Assembly (NCBI RefSeq): GCF_000002995.4
Contig: NW_025062284.1
Location: forward strand, 186,001 to 250,000
Length of the DNA: 64,000 bases
Reading direction: 5' to 3'
DNA from: Brugia malayi
Taxonomy: Eukaryota > Nematoda > Chromadorea > Rhabditida > Onchocercidae
Part shown: positions 14,001 to 25,600 of the stretch, in pieces
Numbering within the stretch: position 1 is the first letter of the stretch
How the letters are laid out: every line of letters begins with the position of its first letter
Position numbers and translations under genes: made by a program
The notes under the pieces: model-generated
The model's input: the letters and a program-made list of their open reading frames with translations, nothing else
Databases searched by the model: none
Told to the model about the DNA's origin: nothing

Positions 14001-14359
14001 GCGAACTTATCATGTATTGCCATACAAGTTGCCATATCCTTTCTCAGTATCTGGTAACATCAACAATAAGAAACATTTTGCCGTAGACATTTGCATAAGG
14101 TTCTTTACAAGCTCTGGTCGCATTCACTTTAAATTTATAGGATTCAGTTTCTTTCGTTGCATTTTTTTGCAGAATTCAGCAATGATCTTTTCCTCAAATT
14201 TCTTAAACCCTACTTTTCTTAAGAACAGCAACATGTGATACTTACTCCAGGCACATTATTCAAAATTCTGGAATATTTGAATCGTGGCTCCAGCAACATT
14301 TCCTCGATGTCAGATTCCATCCTATCACTCTTCTCATCCTCGTCAATTTGTTCTTGCAT
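8007..14359 (-). CDS. vps-41: VPS41 homologue, HOPS tethering complex subunit
   Basis: VPS41 is a HOPS subunit that tethers late endosomes and autophagosomes to lysosomes through Rab7/Ypt7-class GTPases. The multi-exon gene starts at 14359 with an acidic N-terminus and FKYSRILNNVPG. Then come the beta-propeller exons: 13904-14050 with CMAIHDKFAALGSRSGNVYI, 13428-13553 with TKISIDPTGSYFVSCSQDAR, 12825-12965 with SVAIDPDF, and 12372-12475 with GCCIAFTNETGTRIFD. Next is the clathrin-heavy-chain-like helical region (11.1 to 8.3 kb, for example KYDKALMLYIMLNDKTVFQV and LGRSGNRMKALDLLVNKLG). The last exon, ending at 8007, completes a RING-like zinc domain: CIVC in the preceding exon, then CRHANC, CGHSAHIRC and CPMC. 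Order and spacing match human VPS41. One propeller junction at 12186 lacks a canonical acceptor. Some helical exon borders are approximate. Confidence 0.93.
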
Positions 14360-16372
14360 ATGAGTGATGCTAGAGTTACAACTTCCAGTGACAGAGAAAT
14401 GACTGGAAATAAATTTAAAAATTGAAATCTTTCCAAATAACAAATAACAGTAATACATTCGGTGTCCCATACCCATACTAGTAATCCAAGATTTCCAAAT
14501 TAAATTACAAAATATTCTTAACACTCCACAAGCAAATATCGGGTTACGATATATCCCAGACTAATAAGTAACGATTGCAATCATAAATTTTTAAGCTTTA
14601 AATCGAATCATAAAAGCAAATTAAATCTGATTTTATAAATTTGAAAAAAAAAAAAAAAGGTTACAACCTTTGACCGACAATAATAACACTGATTGAAAGC
14701 TGTGATGCGAAGTTTTATTGTCCTAAGAGTTAAACATAACGAGAACACAGGTATATAACAATAATACATGTATACTTGGTTAACATACAATAAGTGAGCA
14801 TAGCGAAATATTGGAAGGATGGAAGTAATTAAGGATGAAGGAAATATACTGAGTGAAGAAGCACAGCATTATAATGTATAAGGAAAATGTTGTTAAAATT
14901 ATCATATGTAAGGAAGAAAATAATCCACACCTGTTCTATGATAGATAACATTCACCTCGTCATAACATCATAAAAATACTACTAGCTATCAACGAAGTCA
15001 CCATCTTAGAAAAAGTATAGATTTTAGGAGTAGCAAAAATATGCATTTTTTTTTTTTTTTTGTTGTTTTAATTGCTACAAATAAGAGCCTTGGATATAAA
15101 TTACTTTGAGGTGAATATGATTTATTTCTACTTCCGTCATTAATGGATGGACATTGGCAATTATTGGCATTTCCTTATTCTACTGCAAACAGTGTGTGAA
15201 AAAGAAGCTATTAAGTTAGAAAAGATCAGAAAAATAAGCAACATTAATTCATTTTTAAACAAAAGAATTTTTCAAAATATAAGGCACAGAAAATTTCACA
15301 CGAGAATTTGATTAACAACTTGTCATCATAATCACTTGAAAATAAGATGCTTTTTTTTTTTTTTTTACATCAAATCCAAATAAAATCTTAGTACTGTTAG
15401 TTCTATTCCTAAAATAGTTAAGAAGAGAGAATAAAATAAAAATACTTTAAAACTCAAATAACAAAACTAATGCGGAACGGTGAAGTGAAGTTTTATTAAT
15501 ATTTTTTTTTTTTTGATAATTTTGGTGACAGGCTTTGGTTTTCAACACAATGTATTACAGTCGAAAACAATTACATTTTCTATTCTGAACCATTTCGATT
15601 CAAAAACTACGGAAGGTATTTTAAAAAAGATAAAGTAACTCAGACTAATGCAAATACAAAGGACATTTCAGTGAACTAACTTTTCTTTCTTAAATAACTA
15701 TAGAGGAAAAGATTAAAAATAGTATGGCACTAGCAAATGTGACCACTGCACATGATAAATAAAACAAACCACTAATGAGTGGAAATAAATCCATAAATAT
15801 TATGCACCAGTTTAACCATTCCAAAGTATTTGGAAATAATGCAGAAAAAAAATCATTTATAGCGGTGCATTATTTACCCAATAATAATAATACGAAAATA
15901 TATTTTTGAATATTTTGTGCAAATTAAAGAAGTCACTAGTGCATAAGATAGATAAACAGTTTGACAAAGTTAGGTAAAGGTTTCTCGAGAAAATTTTATA
16001 TTTTTAATTTTAATTTATTTTTAATTTTAATTTTATTCATTTTTAATCCATGCAATCTTCATGCGTTATTGTAAAAATTACAATAGATTCAGAAAATTTA
16101 GCTACTAAATTTTCAAAAAATTAACTTGATGTAACACCATTATTCAACGTTGCAGAAGATCAAAAAATTTTTTAAAAAAATGTAAGAACATGAATTTTTA
16201 TAGGGATTTTTTCCTCTCGTTTTCCTCACTGTTTTCTGAAGAAACCTAATGCAGAAAAAAAAAAAAGCAAATGGGTTATTATTGTTTTACAACAAATAGT
16301 CCAGCAGATTTGTCATTGTAATAGCACATATACAAATGAGAAAAATGAGTACCTACAAATAATGGTGCAGAT
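14360..16372. other. Spacer between UVRAG homologue and VPS41
   Basis: Two kilobases of very AT-rich DNA with many homopolymer runs (A/T runs of 12 or more near 14643, 15045 and 15350). A stretch near 15990-16040 is an imperfect TTTTAATTTTAATT repeat. I see no exon. VPS41 transcription runs leftward from a CTCTAG acceptor-like site about 10 bases before its ATG. Confidence 0.5.
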
Positions 16373-18904
16373 TTAGCACCTACAAATGCTTGGAGGATCC
16401 ACTTTTGATGATTCGTTTTCTTGATTAAACTCATTATTTCTTTCAGCACATTTATGCAAAGTTATATCTACATTCCCAACATTTCTGCAGCTAATTGACG
16501 GTATTTGAAGGACTGGATCCGTGGAACTGTCATGTCTGAAATGTGAACTATAACTGATTATCAACGTTTCCCATTTCTTATATTGGATTAAAATTATCGA
16601 ACATTTTCGTTTTATGTATACATAACTTTGCCCATCTTACTTTCAATTTTGCAACACAAGCAATCCTATTCCACAAAATCTTAATTCTTCATAAATAAAA
16701 ATACTGCAATACCAGCTATCTTAATTTTCATCCAAATCCTTCCTCAGTTAGCTATAAATATTGAAATCAATTTTTCTACAAAATCACCTTCCACTAACAA
16801 TGTGCAGCAATAAATCCTGCAAATTAAACAGAGTCCGTCCTACTCTTTTCGTGGTTATACCAAATGACCAACGAAGCTGCGATATATTTTTATTTAACAG
16901 CGATATGCCTTCTTCAAATTTTTCACGATTTCGTGTCATACCGTACAGAGGATATCTAAATACATGGACATTTTTAATGAACTACGATATAACACTTGTT
17001 TTTAAGTTTTTCCAATCAAAAACAAATACCAGCTATCAAATAAATTCACAGAAATGAAAAAACCCAGGCATCCATATCTGGAGGAAAGTTTAATTGCAAG
17101 TTATTAAAAAATAAGTGTTAATGATCAACTGAAGAAATAAAATAAACATAAACACCTACGTCTCCTCAAGTATTGGATCTTTTATTGTTGATTTTGAGCC
17201 AAAGAAAAACATGCCGTATTGATATGGAAAATTGTATATTCGAGAAAGTAAGGATAACGTCTGAACAACATACCCTACAGCAGCACTTACTTCTATATCG
17301 GAATGTCCTAAAAATGACATACCACATGACTATAATCATTTGATAGCTTAATAAATTTCCAACAAATAAATTAATTTGCACCAAATTTTCTTTCGCGACA
17401 TTATTGTACCTCTAACATGAAATTAAAGAATTAACCAAGAAAAGATAAAGCATCCGGAAGATGAAGACCAGTAATACAGGCTATCGAATGACAAGCACAC
17501 GATGAAGGCATCAAACGTGCTTTTGGTGATGTATTTAAATTAATGACATAAATATGCATCAGATCATCAACCATCTTCCTTCGACGCCAGGCCAGATGTG
17601 AAGCGATCAAGAGCAAATTATCTCTGATAAACAATATCAATGATTTCGCAAAATATCATGTATAAGTTATAGGATGTAAGCGTTTTTAATGTGTCAAGCA
17701 GATTCTGTTCAAAGCTATTAATAAGCAACTAATTCTTTCACTTATAAAGTTAATGGAACAGTTTATCACAAGCCAAATTGACCTACTTTAAACTTCTAAA
17801 GTTTGCACTATCATTCATCAAAAAAATTTCTCAAAGATCATACTTTGCCAAAGAAAGTGCTGCTTTCCGTTTTAATAAATCTTCTTGCATTTTTATAACT
17901 TCGTTTGATCGTTTATTAGTCATTACATCTGTAACAACATACTTGCAAATATTCAGCAAAGACGAAAGATTAGAAAGTATTTGTAAGCAAGCAGTAATTA
18001 TTATTAGAATTACTCTTAAACTACTCCATAGTCTGGAGGTGATTCTGGCAAATTTATAATAACTTTTTGATTGAACCAGAGATTAGAAAATGAAAAAAAA
18101 TTTTTTTTTATTTTTGCAATAAGTTCGACTTACAAAATCACTGTAATCATCCTACATCAACAAATATCTGTTAATTGTTTTAAAATACTGTTCATTCCTC
18201 AATTAGGACTGCTTCGATTTAAAAGTTTTGAGATGTCAGTAAGAATGAAAAAGTGATCTGGCTAACTGCCCAGTTTTAATATGATAATTCTTCAGCTAAT
18301 CTCACGAATGATACGTAATACGAATAATCTTATTAAAAATTAAACACCTTTCTGGAATTTTTCGTCATTAAAATGAATTAATTTCATACGACACGTCATT
18401 ATACGACATTTCTGCTTCTCTACATAATCTCGCAATGCTTGTAGTTCAACTTTTTCGCACTGTACTCGTTCGGCCTTAAATAACATTTAAGGATAAGCAT
18501 TCCTGATAAAGTAAAATATCGAGTCGGAATTTTTCGAAATAAGAAATTCTAACCAGCTCACGGTACTCTTCCTCACTTGCCAACAGTACATCCAGTTTTT
18601 TTCGTTGAAATGCAACAATCTCCTGCGTTTCTTGCAATGTACGGCAAACATCACGCAACCTGCAACGGATATTTGTTACTCCATTATAGCTCTAGCATTT
18701 CACTCCAATTATCTTACTAATATCTTATCTGACCGCTATGCATTGCAACTGCATATTTTAATTTAAATCTGACTCAATGCAATACCTTCTCCAGCTGCTA
18801 TATGTGTAGGATGGTACAAACTTGTCCTTTACAACATGTGAAGTTGACGCTTCATTTTCATTAGCTTTGGCAACCACTTTCTCACTTTTGAACGACTGGT
18901 TCAT
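16373..18904 (-). CDS. uvrag-1: UVRAG/VPS38 homologue, coiled-coil and BARA2-like core
   Basis: UVRAG is the VPS38 subunit of the class III PI3-kinase complex with VPS34, VPS15 and Beclin; it acts in endosome maturation and autophagy. The gene starts at 18904; exon 1 ends at 18786 with KFVPSYTYSSWRR. Coiled-coil exons follow (RDVCRTLQETQEIV, VQCEKVELQALRDYVEKQ, EVIKMQEDLLKRKAALSLAK). The C-terminal core includes WRRRKMVDDLMHIYVIN, SIACITGLHLPDALSF, AAVGYVVQTLSLLSRIY, GSKSTIKDPILEE, YPLYGMTRNREKFEEGI and LLNKNISQLRW, then a short tail ending at 16373. These blocks align with human UVRAG. The N-terminal C2 region of vertebrate UVRAG is not found upstream before FAM32A, so the protein appears to lack it. 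The exact 3' end is less certain. Confidence 0.88.
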
Positions 18905-19469
18905 TTAACTTCAATAACAATCTCAAACAGAATTTTCCTTTTTAAATTAAAATTTAAAAAAAAAAAGCCTTCTATGTTAGGATCCTAAAACTTCCAGTTA
19001 TCGTGATGCAATTGATTAAAACAATAATTATAAATGAATTAAAATAATTACAAGATGATCGACTGTTTTAAACATCACTTATACTAAATTACCAAGCTCT
19101 GCAATTATGGTTCTATACACATACAATTTTAAACAGCTACCATGGATTTCCAGTTATCATTCATGTATAAAATATATCAATTCATTTATTTATTCGAAAG
19201 AAGTCAAAACGACATGAAAACAAGAAAAGTAGAAAAGTAAATGCACAAAACAGAGAGTGATAATCAATTAAAAAATAATCATCACTGTAAATAACGAATG
19301 GACTGAAAAGAACGGTATGAACAGTTACAGGAATATTATATACAACTACACGACATAATTAATTATAATTATAAACTTTATTATGTCCGATGAAAATAAA
19401 ATAAGATAGCAAAGTATTGGAAGCAATACTTCTAAAATTGGTTCTCAAGTCTTGCCACGCAATTCGTAA
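18905..19469. other. Spacer between FAM32A and UVRAG homologue
   Basis: 566 bases between the FAM32A stop and the UVRAG ATG, same strand. AT-rich, with no exon and in particular no C2-like coding region. The length is compatible with an operon spacer in a parasitic nematode, but there is no direct proof. Confidence 0.45.
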
Positions 19470-20489
19470 TCACTTCGTCCATGAAACTTTTGGTATATCG
19501 TTGAATTCGGTTAGTTCACTCATTTGTTGATTGAACTTTTCAACTTTTTCACGATGACTTACAGCTGCTTTCCTCGCCAGCCGTTCGAACTATAAAAGCA
19601 TAAACATTAAATTCTCCAGAGTTATTGTTCTGTTGCAAATAACAATAAAATGATTCATAAACTAAGAAACCAAGTGCGACAAAATGCAAAACCGTAAATT
19701 TGTTAAAAATGCCTCTGTAATACACACTGTATTACAGAAACATGTATAATATTTAGTGATACAAGATGAAAAATCCAATCACAGCGAACATTCCCATGTG
19801 TTTTTGCTACTGTAGCTGAGCAACTTGAAAAAAAAATTGTTAAATAAATTGAATAAATCAAGAAAACACAATTCTCGCCTGATTTTGCAACTGCCGCTTC
19901 TCAAATGCTATCTCTGCTGGTGTCTTATATGTAACTGTCGTATCGACATCTTTGTGGATAGTTATATCAATACTCTTCAGATCAACACTTTCTCTCTTCT
20001 GAAAATACGATTATTTTAGGCAATTAAGCAGAAATCACTGGCAAATTATTAGTCGCCTTCTTCACTAAACTTATAAAAGAAATATAACAGGAAGAATCTG
20101 TTTAGGTTATCCTCTATTACATTTATTTTGAGAATACCATTCTACTGAAAGGTTCCATTATTTATTATTTATTACAATAGTTTTACTCCGGAATATTAAA
20201 AGACAGATAATCCAGAAAGCTTTCTACAGCATTATTTTATGACATTACTTAAATCGCAGCACCTTCCTGCTCTTGCAATATCATTCCACGAATACCTATT
20301 TAAAAATAATGCCACCCTTAGTAAGTACTGCTTAAAAAAATGCACTATTTCAGAACTGTACTGTCATAAACTTTCAAATACAGAACTTGCCTTTTTCTTG
20401 AATTTTGATTTGCCTTTCTTCAATTTCAACCCACCTCGGACCACTTCCTTGTACGGATCATTATTATTACTACCAATGTTACCACTCAT
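19470..20489 (-). CDS. FAM32A: FAM32A homologue, small spliceosome-associated nuclear protein
   Basis: FAM32A is a small basic nuclear protein seen in the human post-branching spliceosome, where it helps exon ligation. Exons 20391-20489, 19870-19998 and 19470-19589 give about 115 residues (human 112). The N-terminus has a lysine-rich GGLKLKKGKSKFKKK. The middle has TPAEIAFEKRQLQNQ, and the C-terminus is EFNDIPKVSWTK, almost identical to human. The ATG follows a TTTCTCAG acceptor two bases upstream, probably a spliced-leader site. The first donor is either a consensus GC donor (AAG|GCAAGT) or a GT six bases downstream; both are in phase 0 and differ by two residues. The second donor was chosen as ATT|GTGTTT. 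Confidence 0.9.
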
Positions 20490-21862
20490 ACCTGAGAAAT
20501 TAATGTGTCAATATTCAGAAAAGAATGCTATGTTTAAGAGATGCATTGAAAGAGACAAAATAAACTGACAAAATAGCTTCACGCATGTACTAACTATATC
20601 GTAAATATTAAGTACAGCACTACTTTACATCTAATTAATACCTCCCAGTCAAAACTCTTAGCAAATGTCCCGGCACTTCTCGAGACCCACAACCTGACAG
20701 GTAGACTGCACCGGAGGAACCGAAAAGAAGGTAGCAACTGAAAGCTGGGCGGTCATACAACTATTTGCAACCTGAACACAAGCCTGTCACCTTGTTTGAG
20801 TCATACCGCGGTTGCAGTTGCTTACTGGGTGGCTTATCACTTCGAGTGATTAAAGTCATATATAAATATATATTGGAAATTATTTCAGAATTACTGCTTA
20901 TACCGCTGCACCGAATATTCGAACCCGAATTTGAGAGTTTATATTACTTTGTTTTGGTTAGATGGTGGGCTAAAAACCAGGTACTAACTTAGGGGACTTC
21001 ATGAACCAAGAATTAAAGGTGTTAAAGTGCAGAAAGTTGTCTGAGAGCGAAGTTCTTTACAGGTCTGAAATCAGAAAACACAAATATACAGTTAGTTTCT
21101 TCTTATCCAAGACCTTTCTAATGAAGAGAATGTTACTGATACCCTTCTTAATTTCGATCACTAGAAAATGATCAGTTCAAATTCATTTCAAAAAAATATT
21201 TACCGCATTTACTTTTTATTTATGAACCTTACCATTACTTCTAAATGGTTGAAAAATTGCTTAGAATAGAAACTGTTGGATAAAAATGATTTTGTTCGCA
21301 TAATGATAATCATAGTGATTATTTCGATAATAGATTTTAGTTCCAACAAAAGATGAGTGCCAGATCTTTAATATGAAAAATTGATAAGAAATATGGGAGA
21401 GAAATTTTAAAGAACAGAAGGGAAACTTAATATTGAAGGGATTTACTCTTTTAAGCATGTTTTAATACAAAAAGATTTATTAGTTATTGATGCAATGGCT
21501 AAAAGCTAAAGAATGCCATGTATTACTTGTAAGAAATTCTTATGGAATCTCTGCAACTATTTTAATGCTCGTTTAAGTTGCAAATCTATTCGAGATCGAG
21601 AGTTTAGCCACAGACTTTATGTGCTATTTCATCTAGAGTAGTATTATTTTTAGTGATATTGAGAAGAAAACATTCTTAGGCTTTTATTACTTTGTCATGA
21701 TCTAAAAATCAATGCCTCCGTATAAGAATTCAACTTGAAAGAGTTAGATGAACTCTTTTTTTATTTTATTTTAAGCTTGTCTTGTTTGATTTTATTTATT
21801 CGTTTCATATTTGTCAGTGGCGATCTGATGAAGAACTGAGTGCGAATAATGTTAGCTTCCGA

Positions 21863-21911
<49 letters not shown>

Positions 21912-22639
21912 GTCCTCAATTTTTGAGTGACTTGTGACTCGTCCATGTTACTGACACTGTGGAATAATCAGTTCAAATTGATTCGTTGCAGGAGAGAGAT
22001 GAGTTGAAGAGAAGTTTCACTGTTATCAAAGAGTCTCGCAGTTGATAGCAAATAATTGTTTTGCAATGGAATCAATTTAGTGCTCCTCAAAGGTGACAAT
22101 TCGTGGTGACAAAAGGTGACAATGGGTACTAGACACATCGAAATCTATCAGTTTTACCAAACAGTTCAAAGGCAAAAAAGTTTCACTGAAACAAACAAAT
22201 TTTTTTACTGAAATCGATGATCTTTGTCGTGATGTGTAATTTAGATGAAATATATCTTTGAAATAATACTTCTGATTTTTAATACTGTTACAAAAACTAA
22301 AGATGGTGAGTTAGATAAATGCCATACCAGATCAGTCTGATTAGATATCAGACTAAACTATCAGTTCCAGTTCCGCATAGATCGATATGCCATAGTGTAT
22401 CAGTGTGATGTTTTGTTTTAAAAGAAAGAAAGCGACAAATTTCAAGATTTCTTGATTTCGCTCCCTTATGTAATGTTATCTTAGCTCCGTCATAAGTTTT
22501 TGAAAATTTCGAGTTTCATTCAACTATAAAAAGCATTCATATGTTCTATTTTATTTTTACTAAAAGAAAGAGTATAGTTTTCAAGAGATACTTTCAACTT
22601 CATCACTCATCACTCAGAATGAAAAGTTCATATGAGTTG
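20490..22639. other. Intergenic between FAM32A and the SDR fusion gene
   Basis: About 2.1 kb with no supported exon. The stretch 20640-20830 is noticeably richer in G+C than its surroundings. I checked it for tRNA or protein signals and found none. A GA dinucleotide tract is listed separately. Confidence 0.5.
21861..21908 (+). repeat. GA dinucleotide microsatellite
   Basis: A near-perfect GA tract of about 48 bases, with one GGG interruption near its start. It lies in intergenic DNA. Confidence 0.95.
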
Positions 22640-25600
22640 TCAACGATGCCGAGACATGACATTACGACTTAGAAGTATTCGTAGTGATGGATAACCAAGA
22701 ATAAATGTTTGCAGCATCCATTTTAACGTATTATTTCGTGATATACGCAGCAGATTGCACAATTTTAGAGAATACATTGATTCGCCGAGATGTGCTATCA
22801 GTGCGAACAAGTTGGTTGCTATGAAGAACGATGGGAAACGTACGCCTAGAAGTTCCAAGAATTTTCCTGACACACCGAACTGACCGAACCAATGTGCATC
22901 ATACCATGTCATCTAAACAGAATTTCATTAACGAGAAAATGAGATTTAGGAAGAGCTTCTTGTGGGTCGTTCATTTCTTGTGCATTGACTATTTTGCTTT
23001 CACAACAAAGAATTTCATGGCACTAAATTTTTGAATTTGCTAATATCACTTGCAAATGTGATTCAGGGAAGAAACGCATTCTGTTTTTTTGATCATTTTC
23101 TAACCTTTCTCAATATTATTACTTCCCAAATACCTGGTGCAATGAGGGCTTTCAAATGATTTGATAGAAAAGGACGGCACTTGATCGTTATCTACCAGAA
23201 AGATGGTAGTAGCAAAGTTTGACTTTAAAAATATAAGATAATCGTTTAAAGTCTAAAAAAAAGTCGTAAGAGTAAACATCTATGCTGAAAAATAAGAAAA
23301 GAGGTTTTACTAAACAGAAATAAAATAAGCTTACAAAATTAATCAAGAGAGCAACTGGTACGAGAATCCACCACATCAGATGAGGTGATTTGAAGAAATC
23401 GTTCATTGCTATTCGAATTTTGAAATTCAAAGTTTTATTCCGAGGATTCAGATATTTTTTTTAAAAAGTTCTGAAAAGATTAGAGGCATTCATGTTCAGT
23501 AAGAAATGCCTATTACTAACAAATGATGCATTAGTAAGCAAGCTATCAGGGGACAGTTAGTACGACAGGAAATTGTATTAATAGTGAAGCATGAAACTGT
23601 GGTATAATGAATAGGTTGAGTCGAGAATGACATGGCTTTTTTCTGCTCCTTCCTGAAATTTTCTCAATTTTAATACACTTTTAGTTAGAATGCATAGCAA
23701 TACAACAACATGTCATCAGCCATCAGTATTTTCGGGATCGATGCTTGAAATGACTGATATTTATTTCCAACTTCTTAACCCGTAAAGAATGTGAACTAAG
23801 CTTCCCCTACTTTTCTCTTTATCAAAGGAATCCTGCGCTGCATATTGATAAGGGGAATTTCAGGAATTCCTTTCCGATTCCGTATAATCCGTTAGTACGG
23901 CGTGAAATGATCGATTAGATTACCACTCTCCATGCTTGCTATGCTTAGGTGTTCAATAAATAGTAAATAAAAAGTCCTCAATTTTTTACATTATTAATAG
24001 ATGCCGCAGTGGACAAAAGTACCGCTGGAAGCAGTCGTCTTTTAGAGGTTACGATTGGAGTACCTCAGGACGTATAGAATAAATGGTAAAATGAAATACG
24101 GAAAGCTATCTCAAAATATGTTTTTTATCAAACAATAATTGAAAGACAGAATAATATAGAAAACGTACATAGTATGTTAGACAGCAAATGGAAATGATCG
24201 GAAAATAATCGAGACTTTTTGGTGGACAAATCGAATTTAGCCTTTTTTCCAAATTCACTTCTATTATGCTATTTTAAATTAACAGTATTTAACTTTGTAA
24301 TAATTATGAATTTTTCTCTCTTTAATTTGACTAATTTGATTCATAGAATAATTTTTAGAAGCAAAATCCGTTTGTAAATTTTCACTTTTTTTTAGATATA
24401 ATTCAATCTGTATTAGCCGGACAGGAGCGTTTTTTCATGTAATGCAATCTTTTTTATTACTGGAAGAGTATCGAAAACGATAAAGTTGAAGAAAAGAAAT
24501 GAAACCAAAACAGAAAATTTGCATGAACCACCGAAATTTACAAGGAAACGAGAATTGCAATTGATCACAAACATGCAGTGCCCAAATTGCTAGCACGAGA
24601 TTCGATGAAATGATTAACATTACCAGTGTTTGCAGCATGCTTTGCACATCACCTTGCATTATCAAATAACCGGTCTAAAATTAACGCTAAAATCAAGCAA
24701 AAAAAGAAACTAAAAGTGGAGAATTTGGATGAAAAAAACTGGAATTATGACTTTTCATTTTCTTGATTCATCAAATTTATTATCAGTTTATTTTTTTTTT
24801 TAAATAAATGGAGAGATAGTAAAATGAAATATGTGTGTAAAACCCACTTTATTCGCGATCATCTCAAGTCTATATGAATTTAAAAGCAATTTAAAAGTTT
24901 TGAAAAATTACCACTAATATGAGATAAGCGACAAAAAATACATATTTCTTGCCAGCGTCCATTTTTTTAAAGTAATCCGTTTTCTTGGCAATCGTTATCT
25001 CTTTCATTTCCACTTCTTCATGTTTTAGTGGTTCATATCGACAGTTCAGATATTCTCGACAGGCATTTTCCACACGTTCCGATAACAACCTGAGCGATCA
25101 GAATTAAGGTGTAATGGGCATAGCTTATAGTAATAATTAAGACTATCATTCATATCAAGTAATTGAACTGCTCACAACTCAGACGGTCTTCGTGAAACCG
25201 AAAGACTATTTCTCTATTCTTTCTGCATAGTCGCAATTAGCGCCATTAAGATCGCAAAAGCGTTAATAATCCATTAAAACGACCAACTACTTTTCTTCTA
25301 TCTCATATTTTCTTTTTTTTCTTTTCTATTTCTTTCTTTATTCAATTGAAGTATGTCAACGAAATATTCTCACTTTTGTACTTAAATTTTAATTCATTTC
25401 AAAACTTCGTTCATTTGCATACGAAAAATATTCGAACATTTATTTATTTACCCTTTCAATTGTGCGATGATACTAATATAATGTGGCACGAATGCGATAC
25501 TTTTCTCCCTCAGAATAGCATCTACAATTTGGCATGCACAGCGATCAACTGACATGAATGGCAACCATCTGCAACACCATCATATCGATGATATTTCTTT

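Noticed and set aside
20905..20985. tRNA on the minus strand, from a GGTTCGAAT-like B box
   Set aside because: No matching A box, acceptor stem or anticodon arm could be paired.
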